A DNA stretch of 64,000 bases from Streptomyces rhizoryzae (GCF_023155275.1 NZ_JALMUV010000023.1:1-64000), one strand, 5' to 3'; positions 25,390-33,958 are shown, counted from the first letter of the stretch. Numbers and translations: made by a program. The notes: generated by a model not told the origin, from the sequence alone.

Positions 25390-26049
25390 TCAGTTCCCGG
25401 GGCCCAGGACGACGCCGCGGCCCGCGTAGACCCGGTCCAGCTTCGCCCACGGGACGGGGGCGAACTCCTGGGAGTGGCCGGGCAGTCCGGAGGGATTGTG
25501 GACCACGACGTGGCCGGGGGTGACGCCGACGGCCAGGACCAGGTGGCCGCCCCGGTGCGGCGGGGCGGGGTCGGCGTCCCGGATGGACGGGTGGACGGAG
25601 AGCAGCACCAGCTGCCCCTCGTGCAGCAGGGCGGGCAGTTCGGTCCGGGGGAGGTCGGGCCGGGACCGGGCGGCCAGGCCCCAGCGGCGCTCCACGTAGG
25701 AGGCGAACGGGGCGTAGACCAGGCCGTGCAGCCCGTCGGCGTGGCGTACGTAGGCACCGGCCGCCAGGCACTCCGCGGCCAGCTCCATGGCGGTGGGTGC
25801 GGCGCCCCGCCAGTGGCCGAGCGCCATCCGCAGGCACGCCACCCCGCACAGGCGCCAGGACCACCAGGCGTACTCTTCGGGGTCGTCGGCGCCGTACTCG
25901 GGCCAGCGCGGGTCCTCGGCGGCCGGCAGGCTCCCGTCGAGGATCGCCGGTACGAGATCGGGCGAGGCCCACTGGGCGTGGTAGGGGACGGGGTGGATGA
26001 CGGTGGAGGCGGCAGGGGCGGCGGGTGCGGCGGGGGAGTCGGAGGTCAT
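25390..26049 (-). CDS. C39-like (papain-fold) peptidase domain protein
   Basis: A 219-residue protein resembling peptidase C39-like family 2. The putative nucleophile is in the WRLCGVACLRMAL helix (Cys near 69), the His is in GGHLVLAVGV (near 168), and the third residue is in VVHNPSGLPG (Asn near 182), in the order expected for a C39 papain fold. There is no signal peptide or transporter domain, so it is not a bacteriocin exporter. Its ATG shares bases with the divergent isomerase's ATG (C-A-T-G at 26047-26050), so at least one of these starts may be misassigned. TACCCT lies ~10 bp upstream, compatible with leaderless translation. Substrate unknown. Confidence 0.75.
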   Translation of the reverse strand: MTSDSPAAPAAPAASTVIHPVPYHAQWASPDLVPAILDGSLPAAEDPRWPEYGADDPEEYAWWSWRLCGVACLRMALGHWRGAAPTAMELAAECLAAGAYVRHADGLHGLVYAPFASYVERRWGLAARSRPDLPRTELPALLHEGQLVLLSVHPSIRDADPAPPHRGGHLVLAVGVTPGHVVVHNPSGLPGHSQEFAPVPWAKLDRVYAGRGVVLGPGN

Positions 26050-26824
26050 GGGGGTGCAGGGTAACGGCGCCGCCGGGGACGTGCCCGCGCTCCTCGCGGA
26101 GATCGCGCGGTCCGGCGCACGGTTCGGCGCGACCGCCGACGGCCTCACCGACTCCGGGGTGCGCGCCCCCTCCCGGCTCCCCGGCTGGACCCGCGGCCAC
26201 GTCCTGGCCCATGTGGCGCGCGGTCTCGACGCGTACACCTGGCTGCTGGGCCTGGCCCGTACGGGAGTTCAGCCCGGGCCCCGGGCCGGAGCGGCGGAGT
26301 CGGCCCGGGCGGTGGCCGAGGGGGCGGCGCGGCCGGCGGCGGAGCTGGCGGGGGACGTGCGGACGGCGCTGCGGCGGATGACCGCGCAGGCCCGCGCCCT
26401 GCCCGCCGGGGCGTGGTCCACCCGGGTCACCGCGCTGGCGGGGTGGGCGCACCCGGCGTGGTTCACGCTGTTCCGCTGCCTGCGGGAGCTGGAGACCCAC
26501 CACGTCGACCTGGACGCCGGGTACGGAACGGCGGACCGGCCCGCCGGGTATGTGCTCCGGGCGCTGGAGAGCACCGTACCGACGCTGGCCGTACGGGAGT
26601 TCCCGCTGGCCCGGATCGAGGCGGTGGACCTCGGCCGGGCCTGGACCGTCACCCCGGGGGCCGGGCGGGTGGCGGCCGGACCCGGGCACGCCCTGCTGGG
26701 CTGGCTGACCGGCCGCGCGCCCGGCGCCCCGGTGGCGGCGGGTGGCCGCGGCCTGCCGGTGCCGCCCCCGTGGCCGCTGCCGCCGGTGCCCGGCTGGGGC
26801 GGCAGCGCCGCCGGGGTCAGCTGA
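26048..26824 (+). CDS. Maleylpyruvate isomerase family, mycothiol-dependent
   Basis: A 258-residue protein with a DinB-like four-helix N-terminal domain. Expected metal ligands are visible in RGHVLAHVARGLDAY (His near 51 and 55) and LETHHVDLDAGYG (His near 154-155). The consensus LPGWTRGHVLAHVAR opens the domain. The C-terminal ~90 residues match the SCP2-like half of this family. Members use mycothiol to isomerise maleylpyruvate or to conjugate other compounds. The ATG at 26048 overlaps the divergent peptidase start; an alternative in-frame ATG lies at 25997. No gentisate-pathway genes are adjacent, so the substrate is open. Confidence 0.82.
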   Translation: MGVQGNGAAGDVPALLAEIARSGARFGATADGLTDSGVRAPSRLPGWTRGHVLAHVARGLDAYTWLLGLARTGVQPGPRAGAAESARAVAEGAARPAAELAGDVRTALRRMTAQARALPAGAWSTRVTALAGWAHPAWFTLFRCLRELETHHVDLDAGYGTADRPAGYVLRALESTVPTLAVREFPLARIEAVDLGRAWTVTPGAGRVAAGPGHALLGWLTGRAPGAPVAAGGRGLPVPPPWPLPPVPGWGGSAAGVS

Positions 26825-27536
26825 GCGCGGGCGGTTCCCAGACCGACGCGTCGTGGGCGAAGTACACCCGGCGGGGGTCGAGGGCGGCGAGCCGGTCGAG
26901 CCAGCCGCGGTAGGCCGGGAGCGGCGGGGCGGCGCCGTCGCGGGCGGCCCGGCGGGCCAGGCCGTCGGCCGCGTAGGCGGAGGCGGTGTCGTGGGCCTGG
27001 CCGGCCAGCACGACCGTGCCGCCGTCGCCGCGCCGGACGACCAGCGACTGGTGGCCGTCGGTGTGGCCGGGCGTCGGGACGACCAGCACCCCCGGCCAGA
27101 TCTCGGCCTCGCCGGACAGCTCCTCGTAGACCGCCCCGGGGAAGTCCACGAGGGCGTCGACGGTGTAGCCGCCGCGGCGCGCGGTGGCCAGCTCCACGTC
27201 CTGGACGACGACCGGGGTGCCGGCGAACAGCGGGTTGCCGCCGCAGTGGTCGAAGTGCAGATGGCAGTTGACGACGAGGGAGATGTCGCCCGGGGCGGCA
27301 CCGGCGGCGGCCAGTGCGGCCGGCAGCGGGCGGCGCCGGGGCCGGTAGTGGGCCTCGGTCTCCGGGTCGGCGGCGCCGATGCCGGTGTCGAAGAGGAGCA
27401 GCCCCCGCTCGTGCTCCACCAGATAGCCGAGGGCCGGCTCCACCCGGGGCTCCGGGCCGCCGGTCTCGGCGGCGGGCCGGATGAAGTAACCGAGGTCGAG
27501 GCGGTGCACCACAGGAGGTGCTGAGGTCGTCTGCAT
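26817..27536 (-). CDS. MBL-fold metallo-hydrolase (lactonase-like)
   Basis: A 239-residue metallo-beta-lactamase-fold protein. The binuclear zinc motif H-x-H-x-D-H is CHLHFDHCGG (about 90-99), with later ligands at TPGHTDGH (His near 155), an Asp/Gln position at AGQAHD, and His near the C-terminus (YFAHDASVW). This ordering matches N-acyl-homoserine-lactonase-like hydrolases. The gene converges with the isomerase gene with a small overlap (26817-26824). Whether it quenches signals or hydrolyses another lactone cannot be told. Confidence 0.88.
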   Translation of the reverse strand: MQTTSAPPVVHRLDLGYFIRPAAETGGPEPRVEPALGYLVEHERGLLLFDTGIGAADPETEAHYRPRRRPLPAALAAAGAAPGDISLVVNCHLHFDHCGGNPLFAGTPVVVQDVELATARRGGYTVDALVDFPGAVYEELSGEAEIWPGVLVVPTPGHTDGHQSLVVRRGDGGTVVLAGQAHDTASAYAADGLARRAARDGAAPPLPAYRGWLDRLAALDPRRVYFAHDASVWEPPALS

Positions 27537-27734
27537 GGCCCCATGGTCACCGGGCGGGCCGGGCGTCCGCAGCGGTTTCCGGCAGGGCCCGCGGCTTCCG
27601 CCCCCCGGCCCGCCGCCCGCCGTACGCCGCCACCGCGACCGTGCCCAGCGCGGCCGCCGGCCCGCCGGTGCGGTGCCGGTGGCCACGGCGATGCTCCGTT
27701 CTGCTCGGCGGGACCGGGTGCCCGGCGGGGGTGG

Positions 27735-28268
27735 TCAGCGGGCGCCGGGCGTCCGGCGGGTGGTGACGTTCATCCGGTTCCAGGTGTTCACGGTGAAGAT
27801 CAGCGCGATCAGCTGGGCCAGCTCCTGCTCCCCGAAGTGCCGCGCGGCCTCGTCGTACACGGCGTCCGGCACGCCCTCCGGGAGCCGGGTGACCGCCTCG
27901 GCGAGGGCCAGCGCCGCGCGCTCCTTCGCGGTGTAGAGGCTGGACTCCTCCCAGGTGGCGAGCTGGTCCAGGCGCTCCGTGCGCTCGCCCGCCGCGCGGG
28001 CGTCACCGAGGTGGTAATCGACGCAGTACGCACACCCGTTGACCTGCGAGGCCCGGATCTGGACGAGTTCGAGGAGGAGCGGGTCCAGACCCTCGCGGGC
28101 CGCGGTGTCCAGGGCGAGTACGGCCCGGAAGACCTTGGGGGCGACGCGCGGGAAGTCCATCCGCTGCGGGATGCGCACCGGCCCGCCGCTCCCGGCCGAC
28201 CCGGGGGAACCGGCCGCCCCCGCCGCCTCGTTCGCTTCAACTGCCTCAGGTGTCTTTATCGCTGTCAT
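27735..28268 (-). CDS. Carboxymuconolactone decarboxylase/AhpD-family protein
   Basis: A 177-residue all-helical protein of the AhpD-like superfamily. The redox C-x-x-C lies in VNGCAYCVDYHLGDAR (Cys near 78 and 81, His near 85), typical of alkylhydroperoxidase AhpD-core enzymes rather than true carboxymuconolactone decarboxylases. The end (IFTVNTWNRMNV) is also family-typical. It is divergent from a MocR-type regulator with only 47 bp between start codons, so the regulator probably controls it. A role in peroxide detoxification is inferred from the family. Confidence 0.88.
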   Translation of the reverse strand: MTAIKTPEAVEANEAAGAAGSPGSAGSGGPVRIPQRMDFPRVAPKVFRAVLALDTAAREGLDPLLLELVQIRASQVNGCAYCVDYHLGDARAAGERTERLDQLATWEESSLYTAKERAALALAEAVTRLPEGVPDAVYDEAARHFGEQELAQLIALIFTVNTWNRMNVTTRRTPGAR

Positions 28269-28315
28269 GCCAGGAACACTAGGCCGTGATTAGCCCCACG
28301 GTATGGTGCATTTCC

Positions 28316-29797
28316 ATGACGGATCGTTGGGTCAATTCACCGGTCGGCGGCGAGCCGGCGCCGGGGGCCGACCTCCATCTGGAGCTGACCGGCCCCGGCT
28401 CCAAGCGCGACCGGCTGATGCGCGCCCTGCGCGAGGCCATCAGCAGCGGCCGGCTGACCCCCGGCACCCGGCTGCCCCCGTACCGCAGCCTCGCCAGGGA
28501 CCTCGGGATCGCCCCCAACACCGCGGGGGCCGCCTACGGGGAACTGGTCGCCGAAGGCTGGCTGACCGCCCGTCAGGGCTCCGGTACCCGGGTCGCCCGG
28601 CGCGGCACCCCCCTCCCGCGGCAGCGCACCCACCGCACCACCCCGCCGCCCCGCCGTCCGGTCCACGACCTGCTGCCCACCTCCCCGGACGCGGCCGCCT
28701 TCCCCCGCACCGCCTGGCTGGCCGCCACCCGCCGCGCCCTGGCCACCGCCCCCAACGACGCCTTCGGTGTGGGCGATCCGCGCGGCCGGACCGAACTGCG
28801 CACCCAGCTCGCCGAGTACCTCGCCCGCGCCCGCGGCGTCCGCACCGCCCCCCACCGGATCATCATCGTCACCGGAGTCGCCCAGGCACTGTCCCTGCTC
28901 GCCACGGTGCTGCCCGGCCCCATCGCCGTCGAGTCCTACGGCCTGGACTTCCACCGCTCGCTGCTCGCCGCCGGCGGCCGCGCCCTCGTCCCGCTCCGGG
29001 TGGACGCGCACGGCGCCGACGTCGCCGCACTGCCCGGCACCGGCGCGGGCGCCGTCCTGCTCACCCCGGCCCACCAGTTCCCCACCGGCGGCCCGCTGCA
29101 CGCCGAGCGCCGCGCCGCCGTCATCGACTGGGCGCGCACCACCGGCGGACTGGTCCTGGAGGACGACTACGACGGCGAGTTCCGCTACGACCGGGAACCG
29201 GTCGGCGCCCTCCAGGGCCTCGACCCCGACCGCGTGGTCTACCTCGGCTCCCTCAGCAAGAGCCTCTCGCCCGCCCTCCGCCTCGGCTGGATGGCGGTCC
29301 CCGACCACCTCGCCGACGCCCTGGGCGCCGCCAAGGGCACCCGCGAACTGTGGGTCGGCGCGATCGACCAGCTCACCTTCGCCGACTTCCTCGCCACCGG
29401 CTCCTACGACCGCCACCTGCGCCGCACCCGCCGGATCTACCGGCGCCGCCGCGACCAGCTGGTGGCCACCCTCGCCGCGCACGCCCCGCACGTCACCGTC
29501 TCCGGTATCGCCGCCGGGCTGCACGCCGTCCTCGACCTGCCGCCCGGCACCGAACCGCAGACCCTCCGCGCCGCCGCCCGCCTCGGCCTGGCCGTCAACG
29601 GCCTGTCCCCGTACCGCCACCCCGGCAGCCCCGTACCCGCCCGCGACGGGTTGGTCCTGGGCTACGGCACCCCGCCCGAGCACGCCTTCACCGGAGCGCT
29701 GGAGGCCCTGTGCCTGGCCCTGCCACCGGCGCCGGAAGAAGGGGACGGGACGGGAGCCCGCACACCACAAGAACCTGACGTCTCGTCAGCCGCGTAG
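28316..29797 (+). CDS. MocR/PdxR-type GntR regulator with aminotransferase domain
   Basis: A 493-residue chimeric regulator. The N-terminal winged helix (about 20-92) contains GTRLPPYRSLARDLGIAPNT and YGELVAEGWLTARQGSGTRV. The remaining ~370 residues are a fold-type I PLP aminotransferase domain with the PLP lysine in YLGSLSKSLSPALRLGW. Members sense PLP or an amino acid and usually act on a divergent gene, here the AhpD-like gene. The ATG at 28316 lies only ~8 bp after TATGGT, a -10-like hexamer, so the mRNA may be leaderless. Confidence 0.92.
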   Translation: MTDRWVNSPVGGEPAPGADLHLELTGPGSKRDRLMRALREAISSGRLTPGTRLPPYRSLARDLGIAPNTAGAAYGELVAEGWLTARQGSGTRVARRGTPLPRQRTHRTTPPPRRPVHDLLPTSPDAAAFPRTAWLAATRRALATAPNDAFGVGDPRGRTELRTQLAEYLARARGVRTAPHRIIIVTGVAQALSLLATVLPGPIAVESYGLDFHRSLLAAGGRALVPLRVDAHGADVAALPGTGAGAVLLTPAHQFPTGGPLHAERRAAVIDWARTTGGLVLEDDYDGEFRYDREPVGALQGLDPDRVVYLGSLSKSLSPALRLGWMAVPDHLADALGAAKGTRELWVGAIDQLTFADFLATGSYDRHLRRTRRIYRRRRDQLVATLAAHAPHVTVSGIAAGLHAVLDLPPGTEPQTLRAAARLGLAVNGLSPYRHPGSPVPARDGLVLGYGTPPEHAFTGALEALCLALPPAPEEGDGTGARTPQEPDVSSAA

Positions 29798-29831
29798 CCG
29801 CTCCTTCACCCGGCGTCCCGCCACCCGTCCC

Positions 29832-30386
29832 TCACGTCCTCCCCACGCACAGCACGTCCAGTCGGTGGGCCGCGGGTGCGCTGATCGGCAGCTCCGGGCG
29901 CCACACCGCGAGGACCTGCGCGGACGGGGTGAACAGCGGGCCGGGCAGCGCACCGGGGGAGTGCCATTCCCAACGGTCGACGTGCTGTGGTTCCGCCACG
30001 TACGGCGTCCCCCGGTGGCGGGTGACCAGGGCCGCCATCGTGATGCGGTTCAGCCCGCGCAGCTCGTCGTGCAGCATCGCGAAGACCCGCACCTCGTCCG
30101 GCTCGGTGACCAGCCCGGTCTCCTCGCGCAGCTCCCGGGCCGCCGCGGCGCGCACGCTCTCCCCCGGATCGACCTTGCCGCCGGGCAGCTCCCACGTCCC
30201 CGCGCGGTGCCGGCCGAGCAGCACCCGGCCGTCCGCGTCCAGCACGAGGACGCCGACCCCGAACACGGCCTGGGGGTGCGGCGGCCGGTCCCCGCGCTGA
30301 CGGCTCGTCACCTGCCCGCCGGTCGCCCCCGGCAGCGTGCCCGCCGCCGCGCCCGGTACCGCATCCGGCCGGATGCCGCCCGCCAT
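29832..30386 (-). CDS. Nudix hydrolase
   Basis: A 184-residue Nudix protein. The Nudix box is intact: G-K-V-D-P-G-E-S, seven residues, then R-E-L-R-E-E-T-G-L (about 80-102). The segment VLVLDADGRVLLGRHRAGTW precedes it, and the C-terminal RWEWHSPGALPGPLF is a recognisable pyrophosphohydrolase feature. The start at 30386 (MAGGIRP) is chosen because GAGG lies 8 nt upstream; a start 18 bp earlier has its AGGAG abutting the ATG. The ~35-residue N-terminus is low-complexity. It probably cleans up nucleoside diphosphate derivatives or acts like MutT. Confidence 0.9.
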   Translation of the reverse strand: MAGGIRPDAVPGAAAGTLPGATGGQVTSRQRGDRPPHPQAVFGVGVLVLDADGRVLLGRHRAGTWELPGGKVDPGESVRAAAARELREETGLVTEPDEVRVFAMLHDELRGLNRITMAALVTRHRGTPYVAEPQHVDRWEWHSPGALPGPLFTPSAQVLAVWRPELPISAPAAHRLDVLCVGRT

Positions 30387-30600
30387 GTCCGTCGCCTCGC
30401 CCATCTCCTGCGCCCTCTCCACTCCGTCTGACCTGTCCCGGCCGGCTCCGGGCCGGCACCGCTGTCCCCCACCTTCGCCCATACCCGGCGGCGACCCCCT
30501 CCCGCACATCGCACTCCGCCCGGGGCGGCCGGGCACCGGGCCTCGGCGGCTCCCGCGCCCGCCGTCCCCGCGTGCGTCCGGGCCGCGCCGTCCGGGCGGT

Positions 30601-31107
30601 TCAGGCCGCGTCCGGCCGGCAGACCTTCCGGTACCTCTGGCGCGACCCGCCCTCCGGGCCCGGCGGGGCGGCCTCGGCGGGGGTGAAGCCGAGGGCCTCG
30701 TAGAAGCGGCGCGCCCCGCTGGCGTCGGCCCCCGGGTGGTCGCTCCCGAAGGTCACCACCTCCAGGGTGCCCGGCCGGGTCACGAACCGCCGGACCGCGT
30801 CCGCCAGCAGCGCCCGGCCCACGCCCCGGCCCCGGCATCCCTCCGCCACCACCAGCCAGTTGACCCGGTGGCGGGCCGGTCCCGGCGAGCCGGCGGGGTG
30901 CGGCCCGAACAGCAGGCCGCCGAGGAGGTCAGGCGCCGCCGGGGGCGTGTCCGAGGCGGCGACCAGCGCCTCGGCGCGCTTGATGTGCCCCGCCACCGCG
31001 TCCCGGAAGCCGGGCTCCCCGACCATCGGCCCGAACCACTGCTCGACCTGCCCGGCGAGGCGGAGGAAGCCCGGCAAGTCCTGGTGCGCCGCACGTCTGA
31101 TGATCAC
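30601..31107 (-). CDS. GNAT family N-acetyltransferase
   Basis: A 168-residue GNAT enzyme starting with GTG at 31107 (VIIRRAAHQDLPGFL). The acetyl-CoA loop is CRGRGVGRALLADAVRRF (about 92-109), preceded by VNWLVVAEG and followed by GARRFYEALGFTPAEA near the end. No ATG exists in the required place, and the upstream frame is antisense of the next region. Acceptor substrate unknown. The neighbours do not form an obvious operon, although the Nudix gene follows ~215 bp downstream on the same strand. Confidence 0.88.
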   Translation of the reverse strand: MIIRRAAHQDLPGFLRLAGQVEQWFGPMVGEPGFRDAVAGHIKRAEALVAASDTPPAAPDLLGGLLFGPHPAGSPGPARHRVNWLVVAEGCRGRGVGRALLADAVRRFVTRPGTLEVVTFGSDHPGADASGARRFYEALGFTPAEAAPPGPEGGSRQRYRKVCRPDAA

Positions 31108-31314
31108 CGGGACAGTCTGGCAGGCGGCGGACGACGGCAGCGGGCAGACCGGCGAAAGCAGTCGGCAGCAGGGGAAACGCGGCTGGCGGACGGCAGTACA
31201 CCGCACCGGCGGCGAACGGACGACGGCGGGCGGCGGGTGGGGGCGTTCGCGCCGGGACGCGCTCGCCACCCTCTTCGGCGCACACGCTCGGGCCGGGACC
31301 GGTAGGTTGCCCGT

Positions 31315-31665
31315 ATGCCTTCCGTACTTGTGGTGGGTTACGACCCGCACGCGATACCCGGTGACGGCGGTCCGGCGCTCCGCGCCGCTCTCGACGCGGA
31401 GTTGGCCCGGTTCGGCGAGCACGGCATCGACGCGGCCATGACGCTGGTCGTGTTCGACGAAGCGGCCGAGGCCACCCTCGTCGAGTCGCTGGCCGGGCAC
31501 CCGTGGGACGTCGTGGTCGTCGGTGGCGGGATCCGCAAGGCCGAACCCTTGCTTCCGCTGTTCGAGCTGCTCCTGAACCTGATCCGCCGCCATGCGCCGC
31601 AGGCCGCCATCGCGTTCAACACCAGCGGCGGGGACAGCGTCGAGGCGGCCCGACGCTGGTTGTGA
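31315..31665 (+). CDS. Conserved hypothetical protein, Rossmann-like
   Basis: A 116-residue protein (MPSVLVVGYDPHAIPGDGGP) that I recognise only as a recurrent Streptomyces hypothetical. It has alternating strands and helices. Buried strands SVLVVGYD, MTLVVFD, DVVVVGGGI and AIAFNTSGG suggest a small flavodoxin-like or Rossmann fold without a clear cofactor motif. No operon partner is seen. Function unknown. Confidence 0.7.
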   Translation: MPSVLVVGYDPHAIPGDGGPALRAALDAELARFGEHGIDAAMTLVVFDEAAEATLVESLAGHPWDVVVVGGGIRKAEPLLPLFELLLNLIRRHAPQAAIAFNTSGGDSVEAARRWL

Positions 31666-31801
31666 ACGCGCCGGGGCCGGGGCCGGGTCCGAGGCCGGCC
31701 ATAGCCGCCCGTCGCCCATCGTGCGGGCGGAACGTCGGGAAGTGCCCTCCATGGAGTGAACGCAGGGATGCGGAATCGTTTCGTCGGGTGATGCTCCACG
31801 G

Positions 31802-32521
31802 GTGTTGATTCGCGCATGGTGGCGTCGCGCCGCCACGACAACAGCCCTGATCGCCGCCGCCGTTCTGCCCTTCGCCTCCACCACCGCCGCAGCCGCCCCC
31901 GCACCGGAGCCGGTGCCGGTGTCCGGGAGCGGGCCCGTCGGGACGGTGGACGACGCCGTTCCGCTGCGGCTCCCGGAGCCGCCGTCCGCCGAAGTCGCTC
32001 GTACCGAACTCGCCGGGCTGCACGTCGCGGCGCCGCATTCCATGAACGGCTACAGCCGCGCCAAGTTCCCGCACTGGATCAAGCAGCACGGCGAGTGCGA
32101 CACCCGCGAGGTCGTCCTCGCCCGGGACGGGGACGGCGTCGAGCAGGACGAGAAATGCCGGGCCGTCTCCGGGACGTGGTTCAGCGAGTACGACGCCAAG
32201 GTGTTCCACGTCTCCGGTCAGCTCGACATCGACCACATCGTGCCGCTGGCCAACGCCTGGCGCTCCGGCGCCGATGAGTGGACCACGCCCGAGCGCCGGG
32301 CGTTCGCCAACGATCTGGAGCACTCCCAGCTCATCGCGGTCTCGGCCGCGAGCAACCGGCAGAAGGGCGACCAGTCCCCGGACCAGTGGTCCCCGCCCCG
32401 GCACGCCTACTGGTGCACCTACGCCCGGGCCTGGACCGACGTCAAGCACCTCTACCACCTGAACGTCACCGCACCCGAGAAGGCCAAGCTCTCCGAGATG
32501 CTGGACACCTGCGCCTCGTGA
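31802..32521 (+). CDS. Secreted HNH/DUF1524 family endonuclease
   Basis: A 239-residue protein beginning with GTG at 31802 and a Sec signal peptide: Arg-rich start, hydrophobic core ~13-27, and cleavage near A-A-A-A-P (~33). The mature region carries the ββα-metal nuclease core LDIDHIVPLANAW (about 143-155), the NDLEHSQLIAVSAASNRQKGD segment with a conserved Asn (176-196), and a final Lys/His-rich helix. Cysteines near 98, 120, 208 and 237 could form disulfides in the exported enzyme. Its stop overlaps the GTG of a 95-residue downstream gene, so the two are translationally coupled. It likely degrades extracellular DNA. Confidence 0.87.
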   Translation: MLIRAWWRRAATTTALIAAAVLPFASTTAAAAPAPEPVPVSGSGPVGTVDDAVPLRLPEPPSAEVARTELAGLHVAAPHSMNGYSRAKFPHWIKQHGECDTREVVLARDGDGVEQDEKCRAVSGTWFSEYDAKVFHVSGQLDIDHIVPLANAWRSGADEWTTPERRAFANDLEHSQLIAVSAASNRQKGDQSPDQWSPPRHAYWCTYARAWTDVKHLYHLNVTAPEKAKLSEMLDTCAS

Positions 32522-32805
32522 CCACCCCGCACTCCGGCACGCGCACCGGCCGGGTCACCGCCGGCCCCGGTGGGGCGATGACGGTCGAGGTCGGTGTCAT
32601 CACCGGCGAGCTGACCGTCATCACCACCGACCGGGGCGACGGCACGGCCGGTGTCAGCGTCCAGTACACCGGCGCGGAGGACCGCTACCTCCTCGAAGGC
32701 AGTCCGGCGCGCATCCCGCCGGGCGGCCTCGACGCGCTGCACCGGGCCGTGCTCGACGCGGTACGGGCCGGTGGCGCCGCCCGGGTACCCGGCCCGACCG
32801 GCTGA
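32518..32805 (+). CDS. Small protein coupled to the secreted nuclease, unknown
   Basis: A 95-residue open frame starting with GTG at 32518, overlapping the nuclease stop (GTGA). The sequence is VTTPHSGTRTGRV, a beta-rich centre (VEVGVITGELTVITTDRGDG and VSVQYTGAEDRYLLEG) and a helix at ~70-88 (LDALHRAVLDAVRAGG). It has no signal peptide and looks cytoplasmic. The overlap means coordinated translation with the exported nuclease. A role as immunity protein or chaperone is inferred from position only. Confidence 0.65.
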   Translation: MTTPHSGTRTGRVTAGPGGAMTVEVGVITGELTVITTDRGDGTAGVSVQYTGAEDRYLLEGSPARIPPGGLDALHRAVLDAVRAGGAARVPGPTG

Positions 32806-32811
32806 GTCCGG

Positions 32812-32955
32812 GAGATCGGCTGGGGCTGCGACGACCCGGCGAGCGCCGGCGACTACAGCAAGCTGCCGAAGCTGCTCAAGCAGCTCGACACCAAGACCCT
32901 CCCGGCCGACGCGCCGACGTGCGTCAAGGACCCGGCGGACGGCAGCGACGCCTGA
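32812..32955 (+). pseudogene. Orphan C-terminal coding remnant
   Basis: A 47-residue stretch, EIGWGCDDPASAGDYSKLPK followed by LLKQLDTKTL and TCVKDPADGSDA, ends in TGA at 32953 and has coding-like composition with two Cys. It has no start codon and no upstream partner, so it seems to be the tail of a lost secreted protein. The family is not recognised. Confidence 0.35.
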
Positions 32956-33086
32956 GAAGTGGGTGAACGGCGTCCGGGGCTGACCCGGCCCGGAGCGCTC
33001 CGGTGAGCGGCGGGGGCGCGGCCGACCGGCCGCGCCCCCGGTGCGCCGCCCCACCGGCCCGCCCTCTTCGCAGCCGCGAAGCGCCC

Positions 33087-33515
33087 TCAGTCGGGCGCCG
33101 CCGCCGGTGCCCCCGCCGCCGCCGGCCGGGCCGCCTTCTCGTCGGCGTCCGCCAGCCAGAAGTACACCGGCGGCAGGGCGAGTTCGAGCACCGCCAGCGG
33201 AATCTGGAACCAGTGCGGCCAGTCGTGGACCAGCCCGGACAGTACCCGGCCGAGCCCGCCGAGCAGGAACACCGCGGTCAGCGCGCGCACCGCCGCCGCG
33301 GGGATCGGTGTCCGGCGGGCCGCCCAGATCCAGGCGAGCCCGTAGCCGAGGAAGATCGCGTTGTAGAAGCGCTCCCGGCTGTCCACGGTGGCGCCGGCCG
33401 CGCCCTCGCCCGGCACCGACACGATGCCGAGCGCGAAGTGGTAGGCGCCGATCGCGGCGCAGGCGGCGCCCATGGCCGGCGCCAGCCACCTGAGTGCCGT
33501 CGCCCTGCCGCTCAC
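33087..33515 (-). CDS. DUF4345 membrane protein
   Basis: A 142-residue protein with four hydrophobic helices (about 10-28, 50-66, 74-92, 100-120). The family-typical phrase VDSRERFYNAIFLGYGLAW and the following FLLGGLGRVLSGLVHDWPHW identify DUF4345. It starts with GTG at 33515, which overlaps the stop of the tyrosine-phosphatase-like gene (GTGA), so translation is coupled. An Ala/Pro tail ends the protein. Function unknown. Confidence 0.8.
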   Translation of the reverse strand: MSGRATALRWLAPAMGAACAAIGAYHFALGIVSVPGEGAAGATVDSRERFYNAIFLGYGLAWIWAARRTPIPAAAVRALTAVFLLGGLGRVLSGLVHDWPHWFQIPLAVLELALPPVYFWLADADEKAARPAAAGAPAAAPD

Positions 33516-33958
33516 CGCACCGTCCTCGCCGTTCCGAAGCGGCGGACGTACCGCTTCTGCCAGGGGGTCTCCACCGCGTGCCGGTCGTAGTTCCGGCGGA
33601 CGAAATCCACCGCCCGGTCGGCCGCCACGCCGTCCAGGACGGCCAGGCAGGCCAGTGCCGTACCGGTCCGGCCGCGGCCGCCGCCGCAGGCCAGCTCGAC
33701 GCGTTCGGCCGCGGCGCGGTGCCACGCCTCGCGCAGCACGGTGCGCGCCTGCCCGGGCTCGCTCGGCAGCCGGAAGTCCGGCCAGCGCACCCACCGCGCC
33801 TCCCAGGCGACGTCGGGCGGCGGCTTGCCCAGGAGGTAGACCCCGTAGTGGGGTGCCGGGCCGTCGGGCAGCGGGTGGCGCAGACCGCGGCCCCGGACCA
33901 GGCGGCCGGAGGGCAGCCGCAGGACCCCGGGTGCGGTGGGGCGCCAGGTGTCGGTCAT
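33512..33958 (-). CDS. Protein-tyrosine-phosphatase-like protein
   Basis: A 148-residue protein with the cysteine-phosphatase signature C-x5-R as ACGGGRGRTGTAL (Cys about 90, Arg 96). The usual His before the Cys is Ala here. The general-acid loop may be RWPDFRLPSEPG (Asp near 61), and the helix LACLAVLDGVAADRAVDFVR follows the P-loop. This compact form is common in actinomycetes. It is the first gene of a two-gene operon with the DUF4345 membrane protein (overlapping GTGA). Whether it dephosphorylates proteins or small molecules is unknown. Confidence 0.8.
   Translation of the reverse strand: MTDTWRPTAPGVLRLPSGRLVRGRGLRHPLPDGPAPHYGVYLLGKPPPDVAWEARWVRWPDFRLPSEPGQARTVLREAWHRAAAERVELACGGGRGRTGTALACLAVLDGVAADRAVDFVRRNYDRHAVETPWQKRYVRRFGTARTVR

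Noticed and set aside
24812..27550. A 912-codon minus-strand frame covering three genes
   Set aside because: It merges antisense and out-of-frame parts of the MBL hydrolase, isomerase and methyltransferase relic; it is not one protein.
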